Assembly (NCBI GenBank): GCA_964407495.1 | Contig: CAYOVP010000004.1 | Span: 1 to 64,000, forward strand | Source of the DNA: JAJRZX01 sp964407495 | GTDB taxonomy: Bacteria; Desulfobacterota; GWC2-55-46; JADFVP01 | Direction: 5' to 3' | DNA length: 64,000 bases | Shown: one piece after another, positions 43,542 to 51,689 of the stretch | Layout of the letters: every line of letters begins with the position of its first letter | Numbering within the stretch: the first letter of the stretch is position 1 | The notes under the pieces: generated by a model | Seen by the model: the letters and a program-made list of their open reading frames with translations, nothing else | What the model was told of the DNA's origin: nothing | The model's database searches: none | Position numbers and translations under genes: made by a program

Positions 43542-43870
43542 GGAGCCTTTCGCGCAACTATATCATGGGATGTGTCGAACTGATAAGAAACGGGGATTGT
43601 TTTTTACCCTGCATAAAGCGGAGAGCGACCAAGCATAAAGGCCTGGCTTTTTGATTATGCAAGGTTCCAGTAGGGAGCCTTCTCAATCAGGGCCATGAGG
43701 CCAGCCGTGGCTGTCACACAATACAATAAAGCATGGGCCGGCTTTTGTCAATCCCCTTTTGGGGGGATTTTTGTTTTTTTCTGTCCTGAGATGGTGGTTG
43801 CAGGCCGGGTCAGAAGGTGCCGCGCCTCTGACCTCTCTGGCAGAGAAGGAGAAGTTTGGCGGACTGGCGC
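43542..43870. other. Intergenic region with promoter upstream of the phosphoglycosyltransferase fusion
   Basis: 329 nt. The promoter is at 43723-43751. Direct repeats GCATAAAG at 43611-43618 and 43633-43640, 22 bp apart, and an inverted copy GATTATGC at 43653-43660 lie in the leader. No gene was found. Confidence 0.5.
43723..43780 (-). promoter_or_regulatory. Sigma70-type promoter with upstream A-tract and hairpin
   Basis: Minus-strand -35 TTGACA (43751-43746), 17-nt spacer, -10 TATTGT (43728-43723). Just upstream lie AATCCCCCC (43769-43761) and an A-rich tract (43780-43767) that could act as an UP element. The same bases form the hairpin AATCCCC/GGGGATT followed on the plus strand by TTTGTTTTTTT, so a plus-strand terminator is an alternative reading. 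Confidence 0.5.
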
Positions 43871-44479
43871 CTAATGGCTGTTCTCGAAGATCCTGCAGAG
43901 GAGGAGGGAACGGTTGTTGACCCCTATCTTCTGCATGAGGCTTCGTACGTGGTCCTTTACGGTATGCTCGCTTATGAAGAGAAGGCTGGATATGTCCCTG
44001 TTTGTCATGCCCCGGGCAAGGCCCTTGAGGACCTCGGTCTCGCGCTTCGTAAGGCCGAACCTGGAGCCTATCTTGTTGATGTCTGCCTTGACCCTCGTAG
44101 AGAACCTCTCCACCGTGACCATCAGGTGGGAGGGTTCCTTTTCTCTTGAAATCCTGTGTATGGGAATGGCCCTCATGAAGTATTCATTGCCCTGGAAGGT
44201 GATGTTCTTGTATATGAAGGGTTTTTTGTCCTCCCCCTTGGCCGCGAGACTCTGGAGGAGTTCGTCGCATAGTTCGTCCACGACCCCTGGTAGAGAGACC
44301 ATCTGGCCGTCCGGAGGGTCAGGATTGCCGCCTTCTTCCTCCAGCATGGACTTAAGAAATATGCGCGCCTCTTCGTTCACATAGAGCAGTTCCTTGGAGG
44401 AATTGAGGATCATTACGCCTGCAAGGGCTCTTTTTTTTATTATATCACTGTACGCGTCCATCCCAGTCAAGGCATTCAC
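43871..44479 (-). CDS. PAS-LuxR type transcriptional regulator
   Basis: About 202 residues. The N-terminal half looks like a PAS-type sensor domain (GVMILNSSKELLYVNEEARI near 21-40). The C-terminal half is a LuxR/GerE helix-turn-helix: LTKRETEVLKGLARGMTNRD, then ISEHTVKDHVRSLMQKIGVN. There is no receiver domain. It sits between the two divergent glycan operons, so it is the likely local regulator. The start is uncertain (GTG at 44479, TTG at 44470, or ATG at 44461); the TTG has the best-spaced GAGGG. Its own promoter carries direct repeats next to the -35. Confidence 0.85.
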   Translation of the reverse strand: MNALTGMDAYSDIIKKRALAGVMILNSSKELLYVNEEARIFLKSMLEEEGGNPDPPDGQMVSLPGVVDELCDELLQSLAAKGEDKKPFIYKNITFQGNEYFMRAIPIHRISREKEPSHLMVTVERFSTRVKADINKIGSRFGLTKRETEVLKGLARGMTNRDISSLLFISEHTVKDHVRSLMQKIGVNNRSLLLCRIFENSH

Positions 44480-44529
44480 CCTCGAATCAGCCGGAATACG
44501 GAAGCGGGATGCCCCGCCTTTAAAAATTT

Positions 44530-44578
44530 ATCTTATTCTCTCAGCGCACATCTTGTCAAGAAGTTCCAGTGAAGTTCC
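44530..44578 (-). promoter_or_regulatory. Promoter of the LuxR-type regulator with two direct repeats
   Basis: Minus-strand -35 TTGACA (44559-44554), 18-nt spacer, -10 TAAGAT (44535-44530). Immediately upstream lie two copies of GGAACTT (44578-44572 and 44567-44561) with 11-bp periodicity, one helical turn, in a class II activator position. Autoregulation by the adjacent LuxR-type protein is a reasonable guess. Confidence 0.55.
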
Positions 44579-44640
44579 GAGAAAGGAGACCAGGGGCCTC
44601 TGGCGCGACCGAGGGACAAAGAAGTAATATCCTTTTTATG

Positions 44641-44668
44641 TTGCCAACTGTACTCTGCCTCTTATATT
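44641..44668 (+). promoter_or_regulatory. Promoter of the plus-strand glycan operon
   Basis: -35 TTGCCA (44641-44646), 16-nt spacer, -10 TATATT (44663-44668), each 5/6 to consensus. Predicted start near 44675, about 90 nt before the first gene. The GGAACTT repeats of the divergent promoter lie about 65 nt upstream, so one regulator could serve both directions. Confidence 0.45.
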
Positions 44669-44764
44669 ATGGAAATTACGTATAAACAAGGCGCCGAGGC
44701 ACCATGGCCGGGGCCCGGGCCCTTTGGCCGGCTTACATGAAAACTCACGAGGAGATAAGGGGAG

Positions 44765-45511
44765 ATGGGCCTATCAGAGACCAACAAGAGGATCTGGGAC
44801 GATTTTGTCCCCGATTATGTAGACGAGCGCGTAGAGAAGGTCCTCGCCATGCTCCCATCGTCTCTCACGTCACCCTCTTACCTCGATATCGGTTGCTCCA
44901 CAGGCGCGGCCACCATGCTCGTTGCAAGGCACCTTGGGGCCTCGGCTGTTCACGGCGTGGACCTCGTGCACACGGACGAGGCGCGCAGAAAAGGTGTCGA
45001 TGCCCTATCTTACGACCTCAACGGCAGCGAGCCGCTACCCTTTGCCGACAAGTCCTTTGATCTTGTCACCTGCATGGAGACCCTCGAGCACGTACACGAC
45101 ACAGACTTCCTCCTCTCGGAGATACGCCGCGTCCTTACTGACAACGGCACGGCCATTGTGGACATACCCAGGCTCGACTCCATGATGAACGTCCTCCTCC
45201 TTCTCTTCGGCTTTCAGCCTCCTGGGGTCGAGTGCTCGGCCAGGAAGCGATACGGCGCCATAAACGAGGGCAGTATCCTTACGGGCCATGTCTCCTACTT
45301 CACGAAGAGGGCGTTCATGGAGATCCTCGGGGCCAATGGCTTCGATATCGTTGAATTCGCCCAGAGCGGCCAGAAGAGCGACTGGGAGGCCGTGCAGGCA
45401 AAACTCGGCAGGAGGCCCTCTCTGGTGCCAAGGCTCCTCTGGACCCTATATGACATCTTCCCCTTCAAGAAAGACTACATGATAGCGAAGATAGGGAAAA
45501 AGGCCGCATGA
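44765..45511 (+). CDS. SAM-dependent class I methyltransferase
   Basis: 248 residues. Rossmann methyltransferase with motif I YLDIGCSTGAATMLVARHLG (about 38-57), VHGVDLV for motif II, and FDLVTCMETLEHVHDTDFLL near 97, the usual Methyltransf_11/UbiE-like pattern. It is the first gene of the plus-strand operon. The target could be a glycan hydroxyl or carboxyl or a chain-terminating group. GAGGAG lies about 10 nt upstream of the ATG. Its stop overlaps the next start (ATGA). Confidence 0.85.
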   Translation: MGLSETNKRIWDDFVPDYVDERVEKVLAMLPSSLTSPSYLDIGCSTGAATMLVARHLGASAVHGVDLVHTDEARRKGVDALSYDLNGSEPLPFADKSFDLVTCMETLEHVHDTDFLLSEIRRVLTDNGTAIVDIPRLDSMMNVLLLLFGFQPPGVECSARKRYGAINEGSILTGHVSYFTKRAFMEILGANGFDIVEFAQSGQKSDWEAVQAKLGRRPSLVPRLLWTLYDIFPFKKDYMIAKIGKKAA

Positions 45512-48500
45512 ACTCTCCTGAAAGACCAGCCCAGAGGCGTCTGGCAGGTCTTGCCGTCTTCATCATAGGAGTCATAGTATACCTCCCCATAGCACGGACA
45601 GACCTCTCCATGCTCGACGAAGGCGCCCTGCTCTATGTGGCCGAGAGGCTCACAAAAGGGGATGTCCTCTATAGAGACATTGTGACGGGCATAATGCCCG
45701 GGGTGTACTACCTGCAGGCCCTTCTCTTCTCGGTCCTCGGCTACTCGGTCATGGCGGGCCGCGTCCTTGCTTGCGCAACACTGGCGCTTAACGCCCTCCT
45801 CCTCTACGCTATCTCCACCTTTTTTGCCACGAGAAAGACCTCCTTCGCCCTATCCCTGCTCTTCGTCTTCACGGCCCTGCCCTCCTACTGGATGGCAGGG
45901 TACTCGCAGGTCTCCATCACACTTGTCCTTACGGCCACTCTCTTCTTTCTCCGTTATATCGGCTCCAGCGGTTTTTTTGATCTTCTCATCTCCGGGGTCT
46001 CGGCAGGCCTGGCCCTTGTCTTCAAGCAGAACTACGGCGTCTTCATTACAGCAGGGCTCGGCTTGATGCTCCTGGCGAGGCTGGCCCTGAAGAGAGAAGG
46101 TCGGCCCGTACTTGTCTTTTCCGCGGCCTTTCTCAGCCCTATCATCATAATGGTCTTCTATTTCTATTGCGCAGGCGCCCTCCCCCATATGACGGAGTAT
46201 ACATTCTTATCACTCTTCAAGAAGGCGGCGGGCGCGTACTACAAGCCCTATCCCCTTCTCTCGCGCGCCGACCCCCTCTTCTTCACCCATGAACTCTACA
46301 ATTTCATCCCCTTCAGGGGCCTTGCCATCTGGTCCCTCAAGGAGGGTTATGTACGCGAGGCCTGGGTACGGGCCGCCGTAGTCGTCATATACTCTCTTGC
46401 GCCTCTCATAATCTCCGCCTCTATGCTCTACAGCGCCATAGCCATAGTAAGAAGAAGACTCGGCTGGGCAGAGGCCACCATCTTCCTCGTCTCAGCCCTC
46501 CTCTTCCTCGGGGTCTTTCCCCGAAGCGACATACACCATCTCATCTTCATACTCCCCCCGCTGATGGTCTCCGGCACACTCCTTGCCACGAGGCTCCCGC
46601 TGAGGGGCCGGACGCACCAGATTGCGCGGGCCTCTGCCTATATTCTCATGGGCCTCTTCTCGGCCCTCTGCCTCGTCTCGTCCTACATGCCTGTCTTCCA
46701 CCCTGCGCCTGGCCGCGAGAAAGCGGCCCTCCAGATACCGAGGGCAGAGGGTATAAGGGTGGAAAAGAGAGAGGCCGGGGTAATAAGGGCTGTCACAGGA
46801 CATATAAGGAAGAACACGGGGCCCGACGAGCCAATACTCGTTGTGCCCACAGGCGCCATGTATTATTTTCTTACGGGCAGAAGAAGCGTTGTCCCATACC
46901 CCCTCATAATGCCAGGGGCCATGGACGAGACAAGGGTGATAGAGGCCATCGAGAGGACAAGACTCAGGTATATCGTCTACTCTGACATGAGTTTCGACGA
47001 AGAGACACTGAGCCGCCACATGCCGCTAATCCACGGCTACATCAGGGAAAACTATCATATAGACGAGTCATACCCCCTTGCCAGGACCGGCGGCGACGTC
47101 TATGTCCTCAGAAGGGGCAAGGCGCAAGAAGAGGTGACCCCCCTGGACAGAGAGGCCGAAGAGGCCCTCGGGCAGATGCGCGGGTCTTCTGCCCCCATAC
47201 TCTCGGACCTCGTAAAGAGCATCGAGAGGGCCCGTAGCGGTGTAATCCTCGGCGACAGGACCATGGCGCCCCTCTTCCGGTCAAACCAGGTCAGGCGCAA
47301 CGCCTGGCTCATGAAGGACGCCATTCTGCAAGAGCCTGGCCGCGGCTGGTCAAAGGTATATACCGCCTTTTCCCTGCACATCCCAAGAGGCGCGGCGCTG
47401 AGATTCTCCATCGGACAATCGCCCGTGGTATGGTCGCCATGGTTTGGTGACGGCGTCCTCTTCGAGGTCTTCATCTATGACAAGACCACTGGTAAGATTT
47501 CGAGAATATTCTCGCGCTACCTAGATCCAAAGAACAACATAAGCGAGCGCAGGTGGTTCACCTATCTTGCGGGTTTGAAAAAATACGAAGGTCATGATTT
47601 AATAGTATACTTTGTTACGTCCGGCGGGCCTCGGTTCAACCTCACCATGGGGGAGATGAACAGGTGGAGGCAGGTAGACATGGCGGGCTGGGGCGAGCCG
47701 GCCCTCCTATACATAGGAAGGGGGCCAGGCCCCGCTGCAGAGGTGCTTCATGTTGAAAGCCCCATGGCCTCGCTCCCAACGCCCGCCCTCGCGTTGATGG
47801 CCGGTTTCGGGGATATCTCCTTCATACTCAGAGAGGCGAAGGAGCATCCCGGAGACTATGACGTTAGACTCACACTTGGCAGGGTATATGAAGAGCGGGG
47901 TGAAGCGGGAAAGGCATCTGTAGAGTACGGCATGGGACTCGACCTCTACGCAAGGGGCAGGGAGGCGAGGATCAGGCTCGCAAGGCTACTCTCGAAGGCC
48001 GGAGAGACGGCAAGAGCCAAGGCACTCATCGAAGAGGGACTGCGCCTCGACCCTGATGAGGCCGGGCTCAACATGGCAATGGCCGGCCTTCTCCTTCGGG
48101 GCGGTGATTACCAGGCCGCGGCAAGGTACTATGCAGAGGCCCTCAGGGCCAGACCCGGCCTTTACGCCGCACGCCTGGGCCTCGGGCGGACTTACATCAA
48201 GGCCCGAAGGGCCGATGACGCACTCGAAGAGGCCCGTAAGTTAGTAGAGTCATACCCTGAGAACCTGCCCGCGCTCATGCTCCTGGGTGATGCGTACAGG
48301 CTCAAGAAAGAATGGAAAAAGGCCGAGAAAACATATAGAAAGGCCCTTGAACTCTTTCCGCGGAGCGCATTGGCCAGGACGAGGCTGGCCCTTACGCTCA
48401 GCGCCGAGGGACGGCGCGCCGAGGCCCTGCGCGCGTACCGCGAGACACTGGCCCTGGAGAACGCCCCGGAAGAGGTCAGAAGGCTTGCGAGGAAGAAAAT

Positions 48501-48525
48501 CACCGCACTGGAAGACAGCAAATAA
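45508..48525 (+). CDS. GT39-like membrane glycosyltransferase with beta domain and TPR repeats
   Basis: 1005 residues in three parts. Residues 1-400 hold about 10-11 membrane segments with an ArnT/PMT-like first loop (RTDLSMLDEGALLYVAERL, with the acidic pair used by such polyprenyl-phosphate-sugar enzymes). Residues about 400-610 are soluble (ILVVPTGAMYYFLTGRRSVV). Residues about 611-735 are a beta-rich domain also seen in two other enzymes of this operon (FSIGQSPVVW, RRWF, MAGWGEP). Residues about 785-1000 are at least five TPR repeats. It would transfer a sugar from a polyprenyl-phosphate donor at the periplasmic face; the TPRs suggest a protein partner. Confidence 0.8.
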   Translation: MNSPERPAQRRLAGLAVFIIGVIVYLPIARTDLSMLDEGALLYVAERLTKGDVLYRDIVTGIMPGVYYLQALLFSVLGYSVMAGRVLACATLALNALLLYAISTFFATRKTSFALSLLFVFTALPSYWMAGYSQVSITLVLTATLFFLRYIGSSGFFDLLISGVSAGLALVFKQNYGVFITAGLGLMLLARLALKREGRPVLVFSAAFLSPIIIMVFYFYCAGALPHMTEYTFLSLFKKAAGAYYKPYPLLSRADPLFFTHELYNFIPFRGLAIWSLKEGYVREAWVRAAVVVIYSLAPLIISASMLYSAIAIVRRRLGWAEATIFLVSALLFLGVFPRSDIHHLIFILPPLMVSGTLLATRLPLRGRTHQIARASAYILMGLFSALCLVSSYMPVFHPAPGREKAALQIPRAEGIRVEKREAGVIRAVTGHIRKNTGPDEPILVVPTGAMYYFLTGRRSVVPYPLIMPGAMDETRVIEAIERTRLRYIVYSDMSFDEETLSRHMPLIHGYIRENYHIDESYPLARTGGDVYVLRRGKAQEEVTPLDREAEEALGQMRGSSAPILSDLVKSIERARSGVILGDRTMAPLFRSNQVRRNAWLMKDAILQEPGRGWSKVYTAFSLHIPRGAALRFSIGQSPVVWSPWFGDGVLFEVFIYDKTTGKISRIFSRYLDPKNNISERRWFTYLAGLKKYEGHDLIVYFVTSGGPRFNLTMGEMNRWRQVDMAGWGEPALLYIGRGPGPAAEVLHVESPMASLPTPALALMAGFGDISFILREAKEHPGDYDVRLTLGRVYEERGEAGKASVEYGMGLDLYARGREARIRLARLLSKAGETARAKALIEEGLRLDPDEAGLNMAMAGLLLRGGDYQAAARYYAEALRARPGLYAARLGLGRTYIKARRADDALEEARKLVESYPENLPALMLLGDAYRLKKEWKKAEKTYRKALELFPRSALARTRLALTLSAEGRRAEALRAYRETLALENAPEEVRRLARKKITALEDSK

Positions 48526-48541
48526 GGACTGGCAGAGGACA

Positions 48542-49339
48542 ATGGAGATAGGCAGAGGTATAAGGAGGGCGCTCGAGTTCAAGCACCTCGTGGCCGAGTT
48601 CGTAAGGAGCGACCTCAAGGCAAAGTACGTTGGCTCCACGCTCGGGCTCTACTGGTCTGTGGTCAACCCCATACTCCTGCTCATCATCTACACGCTCGTC
48701 TTCTCCGTTATACTCGGAGTAAGATTCAAGACTGGTCAGAGTTCCAACCACTACGCCCTGTACCTCTTCTGCGGCATGCTCCCCTGGCTCACCTTCCAGG
48801 AATCCATCACCACGAGCGTAAGCACGCTCACAAAGAACGCGAGCCTCGTAAAGAACGTGGTCTTTCCACTGAAGACACTCCATACCTCCATGGTCATCTC
48901 AGGGCTCATAAGCGAACTCATAGGCATTGCCATACTCCTCGTCTTCAGGCTCGTACTCCTTCATTCCATCGGCTACCTCATACCCTTCCTGGTGGTTATA
49001 GTCTTCTTCCAGTTTCTCATGACCATGGGGTTTGCCCTCTTCCTCTCGGCCCTCAATGTCTTTTTCAGGGACGTCAACCCCCTCATGAGGCCGCTCATCA
49101 GGATGTGGATGTACCTCACACCCGTATTCTTTCCCCTATCCATCATCCCTACGAAGGTGAGGATATTCATATACATGAACCCCATGACGCCTCTCATAAC
49201 GGCATACAGGGACGTTCTCCTGAATGATAAACTGCCTGGTGCTGGCTTCATATACTTCATCTTCTTCTCAGTTGCCATCTTCATCTTCGGCTACAGGTTC
49301 TTTACCAAAAACCATATGAAACTCGTGGACCTCCTATAG
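48542..49339 (+). CDS. wzm: ABC-2 type polysaccharide export permease (Wzm)
   Basis: 265 residues from the ATG at 48542 (GAGG about 5 nt upstream). The frame is open further upstream but only inside the preceding gene. Six membrane segments; opening FKHLVAEFVRSDLKAKYVGS and YWSVVNPILLLIIYTLVFSV are typical of the Wzm/TagG ABC-2 permease family. With the next gene it forms an exporter for lipid-linked polysaccharide. Confidence 0.94.
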   Translation: MEIGRGIRRALEFKHLVAEFVRSDLKAKYVGSTLGLYWSVVNPILLLIIYTLVFSVILGVRFKTGQSSNHYALYLFCGMLPWLTFQESITTSVSTLTKNASLVKNVVFPLKTLHTSMVISGLISELIGIAILLVFRLVLLHSIGYLIPFLVVIVFFQFLMTMGFALFLSALNVFFRDVNPLMRPLIRMWMYLTPVFFPLSIIPTKVRIFIYMNPMTPLITAYRDVLLNDKLPGAGFIYFIFFSVAIFIFGYRFFTKNHMKLVDLL

Positions 49340-49342
49340 AAA

Positions 49343-50614
49343 ATGATCGCGATAAGGGCCGAGAACCTCGGCAAGAAATACGAAATCTACAAAAAACCAT
49401 CTCACAGGCTCGCCGAGATGATCTTTCCCCGCGGCAAGAAGCGGCACAGGGAGATGTGGGCCCTGAGAGAGATAAACTTCGAGATAGAGAAGGGCTCCAC
49501 CTGCGGCATCATAGGACACAACGGCGCAGGAAAGAGTACTCTGCTCAGGCTCCTGTCTGGCCTTAGCCAGCCTACCACAGGGCGCATAATCACCAAGGGC
49601 AAGGTTACGAGCGTACTTCAACTCGGCGCTGGCTTCAGGGGAGACTTCACGGGCAGGGCCAACCTGTACATGAACTGCTCGCTCATGGGTTTATCCAAGG
49701 AAGTCATTGAAGACAAGTTCGAGGAGATAGTAGACTTTGCCGAACTGGGCGACTTCATAGACCTGCCGGTGAACACCTATTCCTCGGGCATGAAGATGCG
49801 CCTCACCTTCTCCATCATGGTAGCCCTCGAGCCGGAGATTCTCCTCATAGACGAGGTCATAGCCGTTGGGGACGAGTACTTCCGCGGAAAGTGCTTCAAC
49901 AAGATAAACGACCTCAAGCGCTCTGGCACAACCCTCTTAATCGTCACGCACAGCCTTTACAACCTGAGGAGCATCTGCGACCGGGTCATGCTCCTGGAGA
50001 AAGGCCGCCTCGTGGCCAATGGCCAGCCCGACGACGTAGTGGACAGGTACCTCAATATGGTACACGCCCAGAGGGAGAAGAAGGTACAGAAGATAAACAC
50101 CGCGGCAAAAGAAAGAAGGGGCGCAAAGAACGCCCCCCCGAGGTGGGGTGAGGGCACCATACGCATCGAGGGCGTACGCCTCCTGGACAAGAACGGCACC
50201 GAGCGCAATGTCTTTCATCCAGGAGATTACCTGACTGTAGAGGCCTCTTACAGCGTACGGGAGACCACTGAACACCCTGTCTTCGGCATAGGTATCTTCA
50301 GAAGCGATGGAACGTACATTTCGGGTATCAACCACCTCTGGCACAGAAACCCGCTGGACATAGTCGAACTCAAGGCAGGGACGACCGGCGTTGTCTCCTG
50401 CACCATAGAGAACCTGCCCCTGCTCATGGGTAGTTACTACATATCCTATTACTGCTACGACCACAGTGAACTCGCCCCCACGCCCATAGACCACATGGAG
50501 AAGGCCCTCGTCTTCGAGGTCATGGAAGGCAATGTCATAGAGCACGGCATGGTCTCCATAGCCACGAGATGGGAGATAAGGGAGATAAGGGAAGAGGCCC
50601 ATGAACCCGCTTAA
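49343..50614 (+). CDS. wzt: Polysaccharide ABC transporter ATPase with C-terminal glycan-binding domain (Wzt)
   Basis: 423 residues. ATPase part (about 1-245): Walker A GHNGAGKSTLL near 59, signature YSSGMKMRLTFSIMVALEPE, Walker B ILLIDEVIAVGD. The residues from about 275 form a Wzt C-terminal type beta-sandwich (VFHPGDYLTVEASYSVRETT and GIFRSDGTYISGIN). In O9a-type systems this domain recognises the finished glycan end before export, so a chain-end modification is expected; the methyltransferases in this operon are candidates. The start is 3 nt after the permease stop. Confidence 0.94.
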   Translation: MIAIRAENLGKKYEIYKKPSHRLAEMIFPRGKKRHREMWALREINFEIEKGSTCGIIGHNGAGKSTLLRLLSGLSQPTTGRIITKGKVTSVLQLGAGFRGDFTGRANLYMNCSLMGLSKEVIEDKFEEIVDFAELGDFIDLPVNTYSSGMKMRLTFSIMVALEPEILLIDEVIAVGDEYFRGKCFNKINDLKRSGTTLLIVTHSLYNLRSICDRVMLLEKGRLVANGQPDDVVDRYLNMVHAQREKKVQKINTAAKERRGAKNAPPRWGEGTIRIEGVRLLDKNGTERNVFHPGDYLTVEASYSVRETTEHPVFGIGIFRSDGTYISGINHLWHRNPLDIVELKAGTTGVVSCTIENLPLLMGSYYISYYCYDHSELAPTPIDHMEKALVFEVMEGNVIEHGMVSIATRWEIREIREEAHEPA

Positions 50615-51689
50615 ACTGCCCTTTGACCAGTACCAGAGATACCGCGTCGTTGCCGACGCCGTGGAGGCAGTGCGCAGTGAGGGCAGGCCGCTAAGCATCC
50701 TCGATGTTGGCGGAAGCCCGGGCCTGATCCTCGACTTCCTCCCCACCGACCGTATCGTCATACTCGACATGACGGAATCATCGAGGGGGCGATGCATACG
50801 TGGAGACGGCACGCGCCTGCCCTTCCATGACAGGGCCTTTGATGTCGTAACCAGCGTGGATGTACTCGAACACATCGCTCCCCCGGCCCGCCGCACCTTT
50901 ATGGAGGAGATTAAACGCGTCTCTAAAAAATACGTCTTCATCGCCGCACCGCTTCGAAGCGAGTCCGTGGTGGAGGCCGAGCGCCTCCTCTTCGAGACCC
51001 TCAAGGCCTCTACCGGCAGAGAGCACGCCTTCTTGAAGGAACACCTCGAATACGGTCTGCCGGAGAAGGGCGAGACAATAAGCATACTCAAGGAGGGCGG
51101 CTGGGAGACCCTTGCCGTTCCCAACGGGGCGCTGAAGCGCTGGCTCCCCATGATGGCCCTCTCGCTCTACATGGAGGGAGACCCCTTCCTCTGCACCCTC
51201 ACAGGGAGGGTGAATGCCTTCTACAACGCCAACTACTACGTAGATGACAATTGCTCGCCCTCGTACCGCAGTCTACTGGCAGTTGCAAGGCAGGGATTTA
51301 CAAAAGAAGCCTCCTCCGCCATCCGGGGGCTCGAGAGCAAGAAGGGCATGGAAAAGGAACTCGATCTGTCGTGGCTCTCGCTCTTTGTCGACCTCTTCGG
51401 CTACAGGGACCTCAGGGAGGCCAGGGAGGCCGAACGCCTGGAGTTCAGGAAGGTCATCGAGGCCAGGGAGAGACACATAGATAGCCTCAAGGAGACGGTC
51501 GAGGCCAGGGAGAGACACATAGATAGCCTCAAGGAGACGGTGAGGAAGAAAGACTCACGCATCGAGAGACAGAGAAAGACCATAGAGGCGCTCCAGAGGA
51601 GACTCGAGGCCCTTGAAGAATCGAGGGGAGTAAAGGTACTCAAGGGCCTTGGCGTCATAAAGAATCCCGGCTCAGAGGGCAGGCGATGA
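50601..51689 (+). CDS. SAM-dependent methyltransferase with C-terminal coiled coil
   Basis: 362 residues. N-terminal class I methyltransferase (ILDVGGSPGLILDFLPTDRI near 33, then VVTSVDVLEHIAPPARRTFM). Residues about 275-345 form a predicted coiled coil that contains two identical 14-residue units (EARERHIDSLKETV) and a third related one. Coiled coils in methyltransferases of ABC-type O-antigen systems (WbdD) act as rulers for chain length, so a similar role is possible (inference). It overlaps wzt by 14 nt and the next gene by 4 nt. Confidence 0.8.
   Translation: MNPLKLPFDQYQRYRVVADAVEAVRSEGRPLSILDVGGSPGLILDFLPTDRIVILDMTESSRGRCIRGDGTRLPFHDRAFDVVTSVDVLEHIAPPARRTFMEEIKRVSKKYVFIAAPLRSESVVEAERLLFETLKASTGREHAFLKEHLEYGLPEKGETISILKEGGWETLAVPNGALKRWLPMMALSLYMEGDPFLCTLTGRVNAFYNANYYVDDNCSPSYRSLLAVARQGFTKEASSAIRGLESKKGMEKELDLSWLSLFVDLFGYRDLREAREAERLEFRKVIEARERHIDSLKETVEARERHIDSLKETVRKKDSRIERQRKTIEALQRRLEALEESRGVKVLKGLGVIKNPGSEGRR
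51457..51541 (+). repeat. Two tandem 42-bp repeats within the coiled-coil region
   Basis: Two copies of a 42-bp unit, identical at the DNA level (51457-51498 and 51499-51540), each encoding 14 residues (four helical turns). The exact match points to a recent duplication and a locus able to expand or contract. Confidence 0.85.

Noticed and set aside
43600..43780. Possible plus-strand small RNA ending at the hairpin with T tract at 43750-43780
   Set aside because: The terminator-like shape is real, but no plus-strand promoter of matching quality was seen and the same bases fit an A-rich UP element of the minus-strand promoter.
49937..51151. Minus-strand open frame of 404 codons opposite wzt and the methyltransferase
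   Set aside because: Antisense to two well-supported genes, Ser/Arg-rich, with no domain.
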